The notes under the pieces: generated by a model
The model's database searches: none
The model's input: only the letters and a program-made list of their open reading frames with translations
What the model was told of the DNA's origin: nothing
Source: Flavobacteriia bacterium
GTDB lineage: Bacteria > Bacteroidota > Bacteroidia > Flavobacteriales > Weeksellaceae
DNA length: 64,000 nt
NCBI GenBank assembly: GCA_015999765.1
Contig: JAECQR010000003.1
Location: forward strand, 1-64,000
Reading direction: 5' to 3'
Program-made: the position numbers and the translations under genes
In this document: positions 15,695 to 24,706 of the stretch, in pieces
How positions within the stretch are numbered: position 1 is the stretch's first letter
Layout: each line of letters starts with the position of its first letter

Positions 15695-18022
15695 ATGAAG
15701 AAATTAGTTTTAGTTGCTGCTATGGCACTATCTACCTGCGTTTTAGCACAGGAAATGGTGACTAAACCGGTACAGGCATACCATACGTCGCAGTACAATG
15801 CAAATAAGAAAGCTTTTGTTGATGCGCTGCTTGCAAAGATGACGGTTGATGAAAAAATCGGACAGCTTAATCTCCCAAGCGCTGGTGATTTCACTACGGG
15901 TACGGCGCAAAACTCCGATATCGGAAAAAAAATAGAAGACGGTCTTGTTGGCGGCCTTTTCAATATCAAAGGTGCTGAAAAGATCCGCGCAGTTCAGAAA
16001 GTTGCTGTAGAAAAAAGCCGTCTGAAAATTCCTTTAATTTTTGGAATGGATGTAATCCACGGATACGAAACCAACTTCCCGATTCCTCTGGGATTAGCGG
16101 CTTCATGGGATATGAATTTAATTCAGCAGTCAGCCAGAGTGGCTGCCCGCGAAGCATCCGCTGATGGTATTTCCTGGACTTTCTCACCCATGACGGATAT
16201 TTCCCGCGAACCAAGATGGGGCAGGATCTCTGAAGGCTCGGGAGAAGATCCCTATTTAGGAAGCGAAATTGCCAAACATATGGTGTACGGCTACCAGGGT
16301 AAAGATCTCTCTCTCAGTAATACGATCATGGCTTGTGTAAAGCATTTTGCACTTTATGGTGCGGGCGAAGGTGGCATGGATTACAATACGGTAGATATGA
16401 GTCATGTACGCATGTTCAATGAATATTTCCCTCCTTATAAAGCAGCGGTAGATGCCGGTGTAGGTTCTGTGATGGCTTCTTTTAACGAAGTGGACGGAAT
16501 TCCTGCGACCGGAAACCGATGGCTGCAGACAGAAGTTCTTAGGGATAAGTGGGGCTTCGGTGGATTCGTAGTAACCGACTACACGGGGATTAACGAAATG
16601 ATTGATCATGGAATGGGCGATCTTCAGCAAGTTTCTGCCATGTCGCTGAAAGCAGGAATCGATATGGATATGGTAGGGGAAGGCTTTCTGAAAACTTTGA
16701 AAAAATCTTTAGAAGAAGGGAAAGTAACCCAGGCTGAAATCGATCAGGCTGCCAAAAGAGTTCTTGAGGCAAAATATGATTTAGGACTCTTTGAAGATCC
16801 TTACCGCTACGGAGACGCAAAATTGGCTGCCCAAGAGGTTAACAGTCTTGAAAACCGAAATATTGCAAGAAACACCGCCGCACAATCGATGGTTTTACTG
16901 AAAAACGAAAACAATGTGCTGCCTTTGAAAAAATCCGGAACGGTTGCCGTAATCGGTCCGTTAGTGAATAATTCACTGAACATGGCCGGAACATGGAGCG
17001 TGGCTGCAAAACATGCCAACGCAGTTTCGCTGATGAAAGGCCTGCAGGATAACTTTGGAAAAGACGTGAAATTCATTTCTGCCAAAGGTGCCAATATTGA
17101 TTACAGCGAGAAACTTGAAAATATTTATGCTGCCCACGGAAAACTCACCGACCGCGACAACCGTCCGAAAGAAGTTATTCTGAAAGAAGCGATGGATGTA
17201 GCCAAGAAAGCTGACTTAATCGTGCTCGCAATCGGTGAATCTGCTGAAATGAGCGGCGAATCATCTTCCAGAAGTGAAATCACTATTCCTCAGTCTCAGG
17301 TTGATTTACTGAATGAACTTAAAAAAACAGGAAAGCCGATTGCAATGGTACTATTCACCGGAAGACCGTTGGCTTTAACAAATGTAAAAGATATTCCGGA
17401 TGCCATGCTTAATGTTTGGTTTTCAGGAACCGAAGCCGGTAATGCCATCGCGGATGTGCTGTTCGGTAAAGTAAATCCTTCAGGAAAATTGCCGGTTACT
17501 TTCCCAAGAAGTCTAGGACAGGTCCCTATTTATTACAATCATAAAAATACAGGTCGACCTTTAAGTGCAGAAAAAACTGCTAAATGCGAGTACGACCGAT
17601 TCCGTGCTAATTATATGGATGAATGTAACACGCCACTTTACCCGTTCGGGTTTGGGTTGAGTTATACCAGTTTTACCTATTCCGATATGTCGGTTTCCAA
17701 TACGAATCCAAAAGGAAACCAGACCGTTCAGGTTGCGGTCAACGTAAAAAATTCGGGAAATTATGACGGGGCAGAAGTTGTACAGCTATATATCCGCGAT
17801 TTGGTAGGGAGTATTACACGGCCTGTAAAAGAATTAAAAGGCTTCCAGAAAGTTTACCTCAAGAAAGGGGAAAGTAAAAAAGTAAGCTTCAATATTACGC
17901 CAGAGGATTTGAAATTCTATAACAATTCCCTCAAATACGATTGGGAAGCAGGGGAATTCGAGATCATGATCGGTACAAATTCAGAGGAGGTTCAGCATAT
18001 GAAAATCAATTGGAATAAATAA
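15695..18022 (+). CDS. bglX: GH3 beta-glucosidase, periplasmic
   Basis: A 775-residue BglX-type glycoside hydrolase family 3 enzyme with a cleavable signal peptide (ends near VLAQ). The nucleophile is Asp295 in GFVVTDYTG; KHFALYGAGEGGMDYN near residue 216 is the conserved BglX motif. The second alpha/beta domain contains the GESSSRSEI loop, and the C-terminal fibronectin III-like domain ends the protein. Together with endo-acting GH144-like lipoproteins, a GH3 enzyme would cut the imported oligosaccharides (sophorose series) to glucose; a GH3 enzyme of Bacteroides thetaiotaomicron has been described with that preference. The gene closes the operon: a terminator follows. Confidence 0.95.
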   Translation: MKKLVLVAAMALSTCVLAQEMVTKPVQAYHTSQYNANKKAFVDALLAKMTVDEKIGQLNLPSAGDFTTGTAQNSDIGKKIEDGLVGGLFNIKGAEKIRAVQKVAVEKSRLKIPLIFGMDVIHGYETNFPIPLGLAASWDMNLIQQSARVAAREASADGISWTFSPMTDISREPRWGRISEGSGEDPYLGSEIAKHMVYGYQGKDLSLSNTIMACVKHFALYGAGEGGMDYNTVDMSHVRMFNEYFPPYKAAVDAGVGSVMASFNEVDGIPATGNRWLQTEVLRDKWGFGGFVVTDYTGINEMIDHGMGDLQQVSAMSLKAGIDMDMVGEGFLKTLKKSLEEGKVTQAEIDQAAKRVLEAKYDLGLFEDPYRYGDAKLAAQEVNSLENRNIARNTAAQSMVLLKNENNVLPLKKSGTVAVIGPLVNNSLNMAGTWSVAAKHANAVSLMKGLQDNFGKDVKFISAKGANIDYSEKLENIYAAHGKLTDRDNRPKEVILKEAMDVAKKADLIVLAIGESAEMSGESSSRSEITIPQSQVDLLNELKKTGKPIAMVLFTGRPLALTNVKDIPDAMLNVWFSGTEAGNAIADVLFGKVNPSGKLPVTFPRSLGQVPIYYNHKNTGRPLSAEKTAKCEYDRFRANYMDECNTPLYPFGFGLSYTSFTYSDMSVSNTNPKGNQTVQVAVNVKNSGNYDGAEVVQLYIRDLVGSITRPVKELKGFQKVYLKKGESKKVSFNITPEDLKFYNNSLKYDWEAGEFEIMIGTNSEEVQHMKINWNK

Positions 18023-18039
18023 TAAAATACGAAGTGTTT

Positions 18040-18074
18040 AAGCCGTTTTCATAATAATGAAAGCGGTTTTTTTT
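18040..18074 (+). terminator. Rho-independent terminator of the glucan locus
   Basis: A 13-bp stem with two G-T wobbles (18040-18052 with 18057-18069), loop AATA, followed by a T run to 18074. It is the end of the susC-bglX transcript. Confidence 0.9.
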
Positions 18075-18098
18075 GTCCGTTTAAAAGTGCTAAATTTG
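18072..18098 (+). promoter_or_regulatory. Possible promoter of the GltB-like gene
   Basis: TAAATTTG at 18091-18098 matches the -7 box TAnnTTTG, and TTTG at 18072-18075 lies 15 bases upstream, a little closer than usual. The ATG at 18125 follows 26 bases later. Confidence 0.45.
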
Positions 18099-18124
18099 AG
18101 GTCAATTTTTAAACAACTTATGTA

Positions 18125-19645
18125 ATGAGAGACAAATTCATTAAGTGGGGAATAGTTATCCTGATTGCAGTTTGGATGATTGCTTTGCTGATTAGGGCGC
18201 ACTATTGGATTCCAATTTTGTTAACAGCTATCTACGCGCTGGGAATCTATAACAGTTTTCAGACAAAACATGCCATTCTTCGCAACTTTCCCGTGTTGGG
18301 ATACTTCAGATATTTTTTTGAAGGTATTTCTCCGGAAATGCAGCAGTATTTTATTGAAAGAGAAACGGACGGAAAACCATTTCCGCGTAATCAGCGGTCC
18401 GCTGTGTACCGCCGATCGAAAAATATCAGCGACACCGTGCCGTTTGGAACTCAACTCGAGATCAATCAGAGAAAATACGAGGGAATTAAACATTCGATCT
18501 ACGCAAAATCGCCAAAAGAGGAATTGCCAAAGGTTTGGGTTGGAGGCGAGCAGTGTACCCAAAAGTACCACGCTTCCTTATTTAATATTTCTGCGATGAG
18601 TTTTGGTTCCTTAAGTGACCGGGCTCAAATGTCACTGAACAGAGGTGCAAAAAAAGGTGGTTTTTATCATAACACAGGCGAGGGTGGAATTTCCCCTTAC
18701 CACCTGGAAGGCGGAGATTTATGCTGGCAAATTGGTACAGGATATTTTGGGTGTAGAGACGATGAAGGAAGGTTTTCTCCGGAAATTTTTACTAAAAATG
18801 CCACCATCCCTAATGTGAAAATGATCGAAATCAAGATTTCACAGGGAGCCAAACCTGGTCACGGCGGGGTTTTACCGGGGGCCAAAAATACACCTGAAAT
18901 TGCAGCGATTAGACACGTACAGCCTGGACTTACCATTATTTCGCCACCTTCGCATTCTGCTTTTTCAGATGCAGCCGGACTGCTGAAATTTGTGCAGCAG
19001 TTAAGAGAACTTTCCGGAGGAAAGCCTGTAGGTTTTAAACTTTGTATTGGCGATACCACAGAATTTGAAGATATCTGCGTTCAGATGAATGTACTTAAAA
19101 TATATCCGGATTTTATTACAGTTGACGGAGCAGAGGGTGGAACGGGAGCTGCACCGCCGGAATTTTCAGACGGAGTAGGAATGCCGCTTGAACCTGCTTT
19201 GATTTTTGTAAACAGAACACTGAACAATTTCAACCTCCGTGATAAAGTGAAAATTATCGCCAGCGGAAAAGTTCTTACTTCGCTCGACATTTTGCGTGCG
19301 GTTGCGATGGGTGCGGATATGTGTAACAATGCGCGTGGATTTATGTTTGCGCTGGGCTGCATTCAGGCGTTAAGATGTAATACGAATAATTGTCCTACCG
19401 GAGTTGCCACTCAGGATAAGATGCTTATCAAAGGGCTGGATGTTACTGATAAAAGCGAAAGGGTGTACCATTTTCACAAGAATACACTTCATACCTGCAA
19501 CGAACTTATTGCAGCGGCTGGCAGAGATTCTTATGATCAGGTTGACGCCACCATGTTTATGAGAGGTGATGAATTCGATCATCTGTCGGATGTTTATTTC
19601 CCGGATATCTTAGGGAATGTAAAACATAAAGCAACCCAATATTAA
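18125..19645 (+). CDS. Membrane-anchored FMN-binding glutamate synthase-like protein
   Basis: Carries the synthase (FMN) domain of the GltB alpha subunit without the glutaminase domain and without a GltD partner nearby. Residues 7 to about 45 contain two hydrophobic segments, so it is tethered to the inner membrane. The barrel motifs are present: ISAMSFGSLS, HNTGEGGISPYH, KPGHGGVLPGAK, VDGAEGGTGAAP, and the cysteine cluster CIQALRCNTNNC that binds a 3Fe-4S centre in glutamate synthases. Length (506 residues) is usual for these 'FMN-binding glutamate synthase family' proteins. The true reaction of the orphan form is not established; the electron donor and nitrogen source are unknown. Monocistronic, between two terminators. 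Confidence 0.9.
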   Translation: MRDKFIKWGIVILIAVWMIALLIRAHYWIPILLTAIYALGIYNSFQTKHAILRNFPVLGYFRYFFEGISPEMQQYFIERETDGKPFPRNQRSAVYRRSKNISDTVPFGTQLEINQRKYEGIKHSIYAKSPKEELPKVWVGGEQCTQKYHASLFNISAMSFGSLSDRAQMSLNRGAKKGGFYHNTGEGGISPYHLEGGDLCWQIGTGYFGCRDDEGRFSPEIFTKNATIPNVKMIEIKISQGAKPGHGGVLPGAKNTPEIAAIRHVQPGLTIISPPSHSAFSDAAGLLKFVQQLRELSGGKPVGFKLCIGDTTEFEDICVQMNVLKIYPDFITVDGAEGGTGAAPPEFSDGVGMPLEPALIFVNRTLNNFNLRDKVKIIASGKVLTSLDILRAVAMGADMCNNARGFMFALGCIQALRCNTNNCPTGVATQDKMLIKGLDVTDKSERVYHFHKNTLHTCNELIAAAGRDSYDQVDATMFMRGDEFDHLSDVYFPDILGNVKHKATQY

Positions 19646-19669
19646 TTGAAGTTATTACAAAATTATAGT

Positions 19670-19698
19670 AATCCGGTAAAAGTTTACCGGATTTTTTA
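19670..19698 (+). terminator. Rho-independent terminator after GltB-like gene
   Basis: A 9-bp stem (19670-19678 with 19685-19693), with further pairing possible in the AAAGTT loop, followed by T6. It lies between two convergent genes and acts mainly for the rightward one. Confidence 0.88.
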
Positions 19699-21051
19699 TG
19701 GTTTTTTCTCACCCCTGAGTTCCTCCAGATAAGAAATCTTCAGGGCGTCGTATAATGATCTTCTGCTCACCATTAATGAGATGAGTGATGAAACCATGCC
19801 GGCAAGCATAAGATGGAAAATTAAGGAGTGTCTGTCGGTCATTTCCAATACAATAATTGCTGAGGTAAATGGGGCGCGAGTAATTCCTGTAAGAAATGCC
19901 ACCATTCCGCCCAAAATTACCACATTGGTTTCGTTGGGTGTTAAATTTATCCAGCCGGAAATCACAGATCCTACACTGGCTCCTGCGGAAAGTGCCGGTG
20001 CAAAAATTCCACCTGCACCACCCGAAGTGAATGATAAGGCCGGCCCAATCATCCTGAAAATCGGCATATACCACTCTTCATGTTTATCATCGGTGAAAAG
20101 CGTTCTCTCCATGATTTCCTTTCCGGAACCCAGAATTTCGCGGTTTACGAAATACGCCAAAGACGCAATGATTAAAGCAGAAATTACAAGAAAGATAATA
20201 TGGCTGCGGTCGGTTTTCAGTCTTTTTTTCCAGGAATTAATGGCGAGCATAAAAACAGAAAGCTGACTGGCTAAGATTCCGGAAATTCCGGCAACCAAGA
20301 TCACGGGAAACATTACCATTAAACTTACATCCGCAGTTTTGGGATAACCGAGGTAGAGGTAAGAACCAGCTAAAGTTTGTGCTGTAAGTCCTGCAATGAT
20401 TACAGCGGTAAAAAGTGCCGTTTTAAAGTAATTAATATGGGTTTTCGAGAGTTCTTCCACAGCGAATACAATTCCGCCCAAAGGCGTATTAAAAGCGGCC
20501 GAAAGACCTGCTGCAGCACCCGTCATAATCATATTCTTTTTTGATATTTTTGGCCACCAGTCAGGCAGATATTCATTGACTTTCCGGAAAACCGAACCTG
20601 CAATTTGAATCGTCGGCCCTTCACGGCCCACGGCCCCGCCACCAATTACCAGAGCCAAACTCGATAAAATTTTAAATACAATAATTTTCAGACTTAAAAG
20701 ATTACGGATTTTTGTATGTTCTTTCGGGTTTGCGAGTTCCACGGCTGCCATCACCTGTGGAATTCCACTGCCTTTCGCGTAATGTGCAAATTCTTTGACC
20801 AGCCACCATGATAAAACAAACCCAATGGGTGCGATAATAAATATCATCCATGCATTCCAGTCGAAGATCAGATTCATCACTTTTTCACCCCACGTGAACA
20901 TTTGCGCGTACATTACGGCTATAACTCCGGTAATGAGTGAACCGATCCAAAAAGGAACCGCCTGTAACAGATTGTGTTTCAGTTTTTCGTTCTGGAGGTT
21001 ATCAAAGGATTTTTTAATACTGCGGCGCAGGTAAACAAAAACTCGGAGCAT
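19696..21051 (-). CDS. ClC-family chloride channel/transporter
   Basis: A 451-residue inner-membrane ClC protein with about ten hydrophobic helices. The anion-pathway signatures are all there: GSGIPQ (residues 94-99), GREGP with the gating Glu144, and the late GGAGGIFAPAL. The double Glu199-Glu200 after NTPLGGIVFAV matches the inner proton glutamate of the exchangers, so a 2Cl-/H+ antiporter like E. coli ClcA is more likely than a passive channel (inference). No C-terminal CBS domains are present. It starts at 21051, divergent from nothing close: rplI ends 104 bases upstream on the same strand, with a terminator between. Confidence 0.93.
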   Translation of the reverse strand: MLRVFVYLRRSIKKSFDNLQNEKLKHNLLQAVPFWIGSLITGVIAVMYAQMFTWGEKVMNLIFDWNAWMIFIIAPIGFVLSWWLVKEFAHYAKGSGIPQVMAAVELANPKEHTKIRNLLSLKIIVFKILSSLALVIGGGAVGREGPTIQIAGSVFRKVNEYLPDWWPKISKKNMIMTGAAAGLSAAFNTPLGGIVFAVEELSKTHINYFKTALFTAVIIAGLTAQTLAGSYLYLGYPKTADVSLMVMFPVILVAGISGILASQLSVFMLAINSWKKRLKTDRSHIIFLVISALIIASLAYFVNREILGSGKEIMERTLFTDDKHEEWYMPIFRMIGPALSFTSGGAGGIFAPALSAGASVGSVISGWINLTPNETNVVILGGMVAFLTGITRAPFTSAIIVLEMTDRHSLIFHLMLAGMVSSLISLMVSRRSLYDALKISYLEELRGEKKP

Positions 21052-21103
21052 TAAACAAAATTATCAAATTATATTTAATATGAAAACCGTGGAGAATAGT
21101 ACA

Positions 21104-21140
21104 AAAAAATCCGGCAAAATTAATTACCGGATTTTTTTTA
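21104..21140 (-). terminator. Terminator of the rpsF-rpsR-rplI operon
   Basis: An 11- to 12-bp A/T-bounded stem (21104-21115 with 21128-21139) around AATCCGG/CCGGATT, loop 12 bases. On the minus strand the T run follows the stem, just downstream of rplI. Confidence 0.8.
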
Positions 21141-21154
21141 TGTTTTTAGAAATA

Positions 21155-21676
21155 TTATGCTTCTTCAGCAGGAGTTTCTTCAACTTTCTTTGGAGCTGGA
21201 GCCGCTTTAGGAGCTGCCGGTGCTGGTGGAGCGTCAGATACGATATCGAATTCGTAAGTGTGCTCTACATTTCTGTGCAAACGGATCTGCGCAGCAAATT
21301 TACCGGTTCTCTTAATTGTGTTTCCAGGGATTTTGATGTATTTCTTGTCAACGTTAACACCTTTTTTAGCCAATTCTTCAGAAAGGTTTGCATTGTTGAT
21401 CGATCCGAAAAGTTTATCACCAGAACCTACTTTTGTAGCGATAGTGATGTTCGTTTTCTTCAGTTGTTCTACAATTGCAGTAGCGTTTGCAACTAATTTT
21501 GCTTCTTCTTCTTTTCTTTCTTCTAAAGTAGCCTCAAGATTTGCTTTGTTTTTTGGAGTAGCCAAAAGTGCTAAACCTTGTGGTAATAAGAAGTTTCTTG
21601 CGTAACCTGGTTTTACGTTTACAGTATCGAACTCAAGTCCTAAGTTTTCTACGTCTTTTTTTAGGATAATTTCCAT
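21155..21676 (-). CDS. rplI: 50S ribosomal protein L9
   Basis: Large-subunit protein at the base of the L1 stalk. The N-terminal domain MEIILKKDVENLGLEFDTV and the linker helix with GYARNFLLPQGLA are canonical. The C-terminal domain ends near residue 150, and an extra Ala/Pro/Lys/Glu-rich tail (about residues 151-173) follows, as in many Bacteroidota L9 proteins. Third gene of the rpsF-rpsR-rplI operon, 69 bases after rpsR. Confidence 0.97.
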   Translation of the reverse strand: MEIILKKDVENLGLEFDTVNVKPGYARNFLLPQGLALLATPKNKANLEATLEERKEEEAKLVANATAIVEQLKKTNITIATKVGSGDKLFGSINNANLSEELAKKGVNVDKKYIKIPGNTIKRTGKFAAQIRLHRNVEHTYEFDIVSDAPPAPAAPKAAPAPKKVEETPAEEA

Positions 21677-21745
21677 TGTTGTTGTCCTTTTTTAATTAGA
21701 AGTTAGGCGTTTTTGTGAAACAGCCAACAACTATTTTGGTTTGTA

Positions 21746-22048
21746 TTATTTTAATAAATCGGCTACATAAGGCATTAAAGCCAAGTGTCTTGCTCTTTTG
21801 ATTGCAGCAGATACTTTTCTTTGGTATTTCAAAGAAGTTCCTGTGTATCTTCTTGGTAAAATTTTACCTTGCTCGTTAACAAACTGAAGAAGGAATTTTT
21901 CGTCCTTATAATCTACATGTTTGATTCCGTATTTTTTGAATCTGCAGTATTTTTTATCAGTTTTAGTATTGATGTCTAGTGGAGTAAGAAATTTTACTTC
22001 CGATTCACCTCCAGCAGAGGCTTGTTTAGCCATATCGTCTATTGCCAT
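21746..22048 (-). CDS. rpsR: 30S ribosomal protein S18
   Basis: A 100-residue S18 protein with the family core [51 protein letters not shown] (landmark residues 41-95). The first 30 residues form a Bacteroidota-type N-terminal extension. It pairs with S6 on the small subunit platform, and its gene lies 26 bases after rpsF. Confidence 0.97.
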   Translation of the reverse strand: MAIDDMAKQASAGGESEVKFLTPLDINTKTDKKYCRFKKYGIKHVDYKDEKFLLQFVNEQGKILPRRYTGTSLKYQRKVSAAIKRARHLALMPYVADLLK

Positions 22049-22074
22049 TGTTGTAAATTTTTAGAGGGGTTAAA

Positions 22075-22416
22075 TTAAGCTTTTGCAGTTTTTACTTTAG
22101 TTCTTCTTGTTACAGCATACTCGATCGCATGTTTGTCAAGTTTAGTGGTAAGGAAACGGATAACTCTCTCATCACGTTTGAAAGCCAGTTCTAAATCTGC
22201 AACTACAGTTCCTTCACCTTTAAATTCGATTAAAGTGTAAAAACCATTCTTTTTCAATTGAATTGGATAAGCCAATTTCTTAAGTCCCCAATTTTCTTTG
22301 GCAACGATTTCGCAATTGTGTGAAGTCAATAGATCTTCGAATTTTTTTACTGCTTCCTCCACCTGTGCGTCAGATAGAACGGGAGTTAAAATGAAAACAG
22401 TTTCGTAATTGTTCAT
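22075..22416 (-). CDS. rpsF: 30S ribosomal protein S6
   Basis: A 113-residue S6 protein, ferredoxin-like fold: [18 protein letters not shown] at the N-terminus, [12 protein letters not shown] in the middle, and the [13 protein letters not shown] strand. First gene of the rpsF-rpsR-rplI operon, behind a well-formed promoter. S6:S18 autoregulatory RNA sites are known in many bacteria; the short leader here (22417-22446) shows no obvious such structure. Confidence 0.97.
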   Translation of the reverse strand: MNNYETVFILTPVLSDAQVEEAVKKFEDLLTSHNCEIVAKENWGLKKLAYPIQLKKNGFYTLIEFKGEGTVVADLELAFKRDERVIRFLTTKLDKHAIEYAVTRRTKVKTAKA

Positions 22417-22450
22417 AATGTTAAATAAATTTGTTAATTATTTCGAGGTG

Positions 22451-22481
22451 CAAAAGTAACAATTATTTCCTAAAGTAGCAA
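22451..22481 (-). promoter_or_regulatory. Promoter of rpsF-rpsR-rplI
   Basis: On the minus strand: TTG (22481-22479), 20-base spacer, TACTTTTG (22458-22451). This is a full match to the Bacteroidota -33/-7 consensus. Transcription would begin near 22447, about 30 bases before rpsF. Confidence 0.8.
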
Positions 22482-22500
22482 TAATTGAGACGAATAAATG

Positions 22501-22527
22501 AAAAAAGGTCTGCATTGCTGCAGACCT
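22501..22527 (-). terminator. Rho-independent terminator after the T9SS-exported protein gene
   Basis: A 9-bp perfect stem (22506-22514 with 22519-22527), loop TTGC, followed by six T on the minus strand. It ends the gene stopping at 22553 and insulates the ribosomal operon promoter. Confidence 0.88.
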
Positions 22528-22552
22528 CAATTTAATAAGAATGAAGTGTTTG

Positions 22553-24544
22553 TTATTTTTTAATGATTTTTACAGTCTGAACACCGTGTTCTGTCTCAAT
22601 GTTTACGACATATACGCCCGGAGCCAATCTGGATAAATTGATCTGAGCTTTAGCTGCATTAAGCGTATGGGTTGATACTGCTTTTCCGGACACATCAAAT
22701 ACTGAAAGAGATTTTACCTTGTTAGGAGACTCTACATTCAACATATCAACAACAGGGTTAGGATAGATTTTCACTGCATTCTTCACATTGTCATTTACGC
22801 CTAGTGAAGTAACATTAAGAGTGTAATCTTCAAGTTGTCCGAATGATGCATTAGCACAAGGATCCAGATAATTAGTAGTTCCGAAAATTTTCTTCACTCT
22901 CATTCTGGTGTTGCCCAAGGTTGCCCCTGAAGGTACAGCAAGAGACTGTACAGCCTGTACTCCATCGGTTCCGTTAGAGTTTACAATCGTTTGTGTAATC
23001 TGATAAACTTCACCCGCATCGTTCAGGACGCCGTTTTGGTTCCAGTCGATAAACACTGCGAATCTGTTGGTAAAGTTTCCGTCAGTATTGCCTTTTAATG
23101 TAATTGTGTAAGAGCTTCCCTGTGTAACGTTTCCTACAATGGTAGTAAAGTTTTCGTGATCTGGAGTTCCGTTGAGGACTGAAGACGTTGTGTTGTCGAT
23201 TCCTGCAAAATTCACTAAGGTAATCGGCTCTGTGTTGCTTGTTATAGCAACCGGACCGCAATAAGGTGCAAATGGATTTGCTGCTGTCGTGAATGAAAAT
23301 TCTGTACAGGCAACCGCTGCACCCGTATCATTTTTAGGTACAACTCTCCAGAAATATGTAGTAGATGCTGCTAACTGCGTTACCGGAACGGTAGCTGTAG
23401 TGGAAGTGGTATTCACCAACAGCGTAGTTGGATTAGCGGTTGTTCCAAAATAAACATCATAGCTGTCTACTACGGTACCCGAACTTGGTGCTGTCCATGT
23501 GAGTGTGCTTGGTGCTAAATAGTCAACTCCGGTGGCCCCGTTTGCCGGTGCGGTCAGCGTTGCACAGTTTGGTGCGGATGCAGGCATGCTCATGGTAGTA
23601 AAACTGAAGTCTGTACATCCGGTTGCGCTTCCTGCTGCGTTTTTAGGAACAACTTTCCAGTAATAGGTTGTCGCTGGTGTCAGCATTGAAATAGGTACAG
23701 TAGTTGTAAGCGTTGTAGTATTAATCAACAGTGTTGTAGGATTAGCGCTGGTTCCAAAATATACATCGTAGCTTGCTGCAGCTTCACCTGTTGTCGGAGC
23801 GGTCCACGCAAGGGATAGTGGTACTTTGTAGCTTACATCAGCAGTATTATTAGCAGGCGTTGTAAGGGTGGCGCAGTTGGGCGCAGCTGTTGGCAGCGCA
23901 TTACTTACCACTTTGAAATCATCTACTGCGAAGCCGAACTGATCATCGGAGGTAGTTTGGATAGCGATGTAGATATTCTGTCCCGCGTAGTTGTTAAGGT
24001 CATAGGTGTACTGATGCCACTGCGCATCCGAAGGTGTAGTCACCAAAGGGCTGATAGCGGTAAAGGTTCCAACACCTGTTCCGGTTGTTGATACTAATAC
24101 TTTAAATTTTTCAGCACCATAATCAGCGTCGCATCCTTTGCCATAGAATGTAAGGGTTGCTCCGTCACCTGCGGGAATCCCAATTTGCGGAGAAATCAGC
24201 CAGTCGTTGTTCCAGGGGCTGCTTGTCGCCGCAAAGCTCACCATCATTTTTGTACCGGTTTTAGCGGTCCAGTTTGAAGTTGCAGTAGGGGTCATCGGCG
24301 GAGTAGTGGCAGTTGAGTTGAAAACCTGGAAGGATTTTGCAACGCCTGTATTGGGAAAAGTAATGCCCGTAAAGCCGTAAGTCGGTTTCAGATCTACGTC
24401 AGTAAGCGTCCAGCTACCAACATTTGCAATCGCAAAATCGGTATACGTTTCGAAACTGTCTTCGAACAGAACCGTTTGGGCTTTCATCACATCAGTAGCA
24501 CATAAGGCTGCCGTTGCAAATAAAGAAAATAGAATTTTTCTCAT
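22553..24544 (-). CDS. T9SS type A sorted cell-surface protein with two fibronectin III repeats
   Basis: A secreted protein of 663 residues using ATG at 24544, which begins the signal peptide MRKILFSLFATAALC directly. Order of parts: a choice-of-anchor J/cleaved-adhesin type jelly-roll (about residues 25-215), two tandem FN3 domains of about 100 residues each (219-318 and 321-420) that share SYDVYFGT and VVPKN, a GEVED domain (about 425-580; FAVFIDWNQNG and FGQLEDYTL), and a type A T9SS C-terminal domain beginning VKIYPNPVVD. No protease or glycosidase domain is visible, so adhesion or matrix binding is the best guess. The repeats make the gene a candidate for repeat-number variation. Monocistronic. 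Confidence 0.9.
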   Translation of the reverse strand: MRKILFSLFATAALCATDVMKAQTVLFEDSFETYTDFAIANVGSWTLTDVDLKPTYGFTGITFPNTGVAKSFQVFNSTATTPPMTPTATSNWTAKTGTKMMVSFAATSSPWNNDWLISPQIGIPAGDGATLTFYGKGCDADYGAEKFKVLVSTTGTGVGTFTAISPLVTTPSDAQWHQYTYDLNNYAGQNIYIAIQTTSDDQFGFAVDDFKVVSNALPTAAPNCATLTTPANNTADVSYKVPLSLAWTAPTTGEAAASYDVYFGTSANPTTLLINTTTLTTTVPISMLTPATTYYWKVVPKNAAGSATGCTDFSFTTMSMPASAPNCATLTAPANGATGVDYLAPSTLTWTAPSSGTVVDSYDVYFGTTANPTTLLVNTTSTTATVPVTQLAASTTYFWRVVPKNDTGAAVACTEFSFTTAANPFAPYCGPVAITSNTEPITLVNFAGIDNTTSSVLNGTPDHENFTTIVGNVTQGSSYTITLKGNTDGNFTNRFAVFIDWNQNGVLNDAGEVYQITQTIVNSNGTDGVQAVQSLAVPSGATLGNTRMRVKKIFGTTNYLDPCANASFGQLEDYTLNVTSLGVNDNVKNAVKIYPNPVVDMLNVESPNKVKSLSVFDVSGKAVSTHTLNAAKAQINLSRLAPGVYVVNIETEHGVQTVKIIKK
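23285..23890 (-). repeat. Tandem duplication encoding two FN3 domains
   Basis: Two in-frame segments of about 300 bases (roughly 23591-23890 and 23285-23590) encode FN3 domains that begin APNCATLT and end DFSFTT or EFSFTT. Several stretches are nearly identical at DNA level, for example the part encoding SYDVYFGT and ANPTTLL. Confidence 0.8.
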
Positions 24545-24577
24545 AATAAAATAATTTAATTTGGTTAAACTTACCTT

Positions 24578-24609
24578 CAAAGCTAAGTATAAAAAAATTA
24601 AATTACCAA
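24578..24609 (-). promoter_or_regulatory. Promoter of the T9SS-exported protein gene
   Basis: On the minus strand: TTG (24609-24607), 21-base spacer, TAGCTTTG (24585-24578). A full consensus match, 33 bases upstream of the ATG at 24544; this also supports choosing 24544, because a start at 24580 would lie inside the promoter. Confidence 0.7.
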
Positions 24610-24706
24610 TGAAAATTAATTATTTTATCGAAATTTATACTAAATTTAATGTATTATTGAATATTCGGTAAGTAATTTATGATCTGAATCATACTGGAGA
24701 CAACTT

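Noticed and set aside
19781-20266. Long plus-strand open frame opposite the ClC gene
   Set aside because: It is the reverse complement of conserved ClC coding sequence and shows no protein-like features.
23285-23890. Direct DNA repeats as a mobile element
   Set aside because: They encode two in-frame FN3 domains of one protein and are explained by domain duplication.
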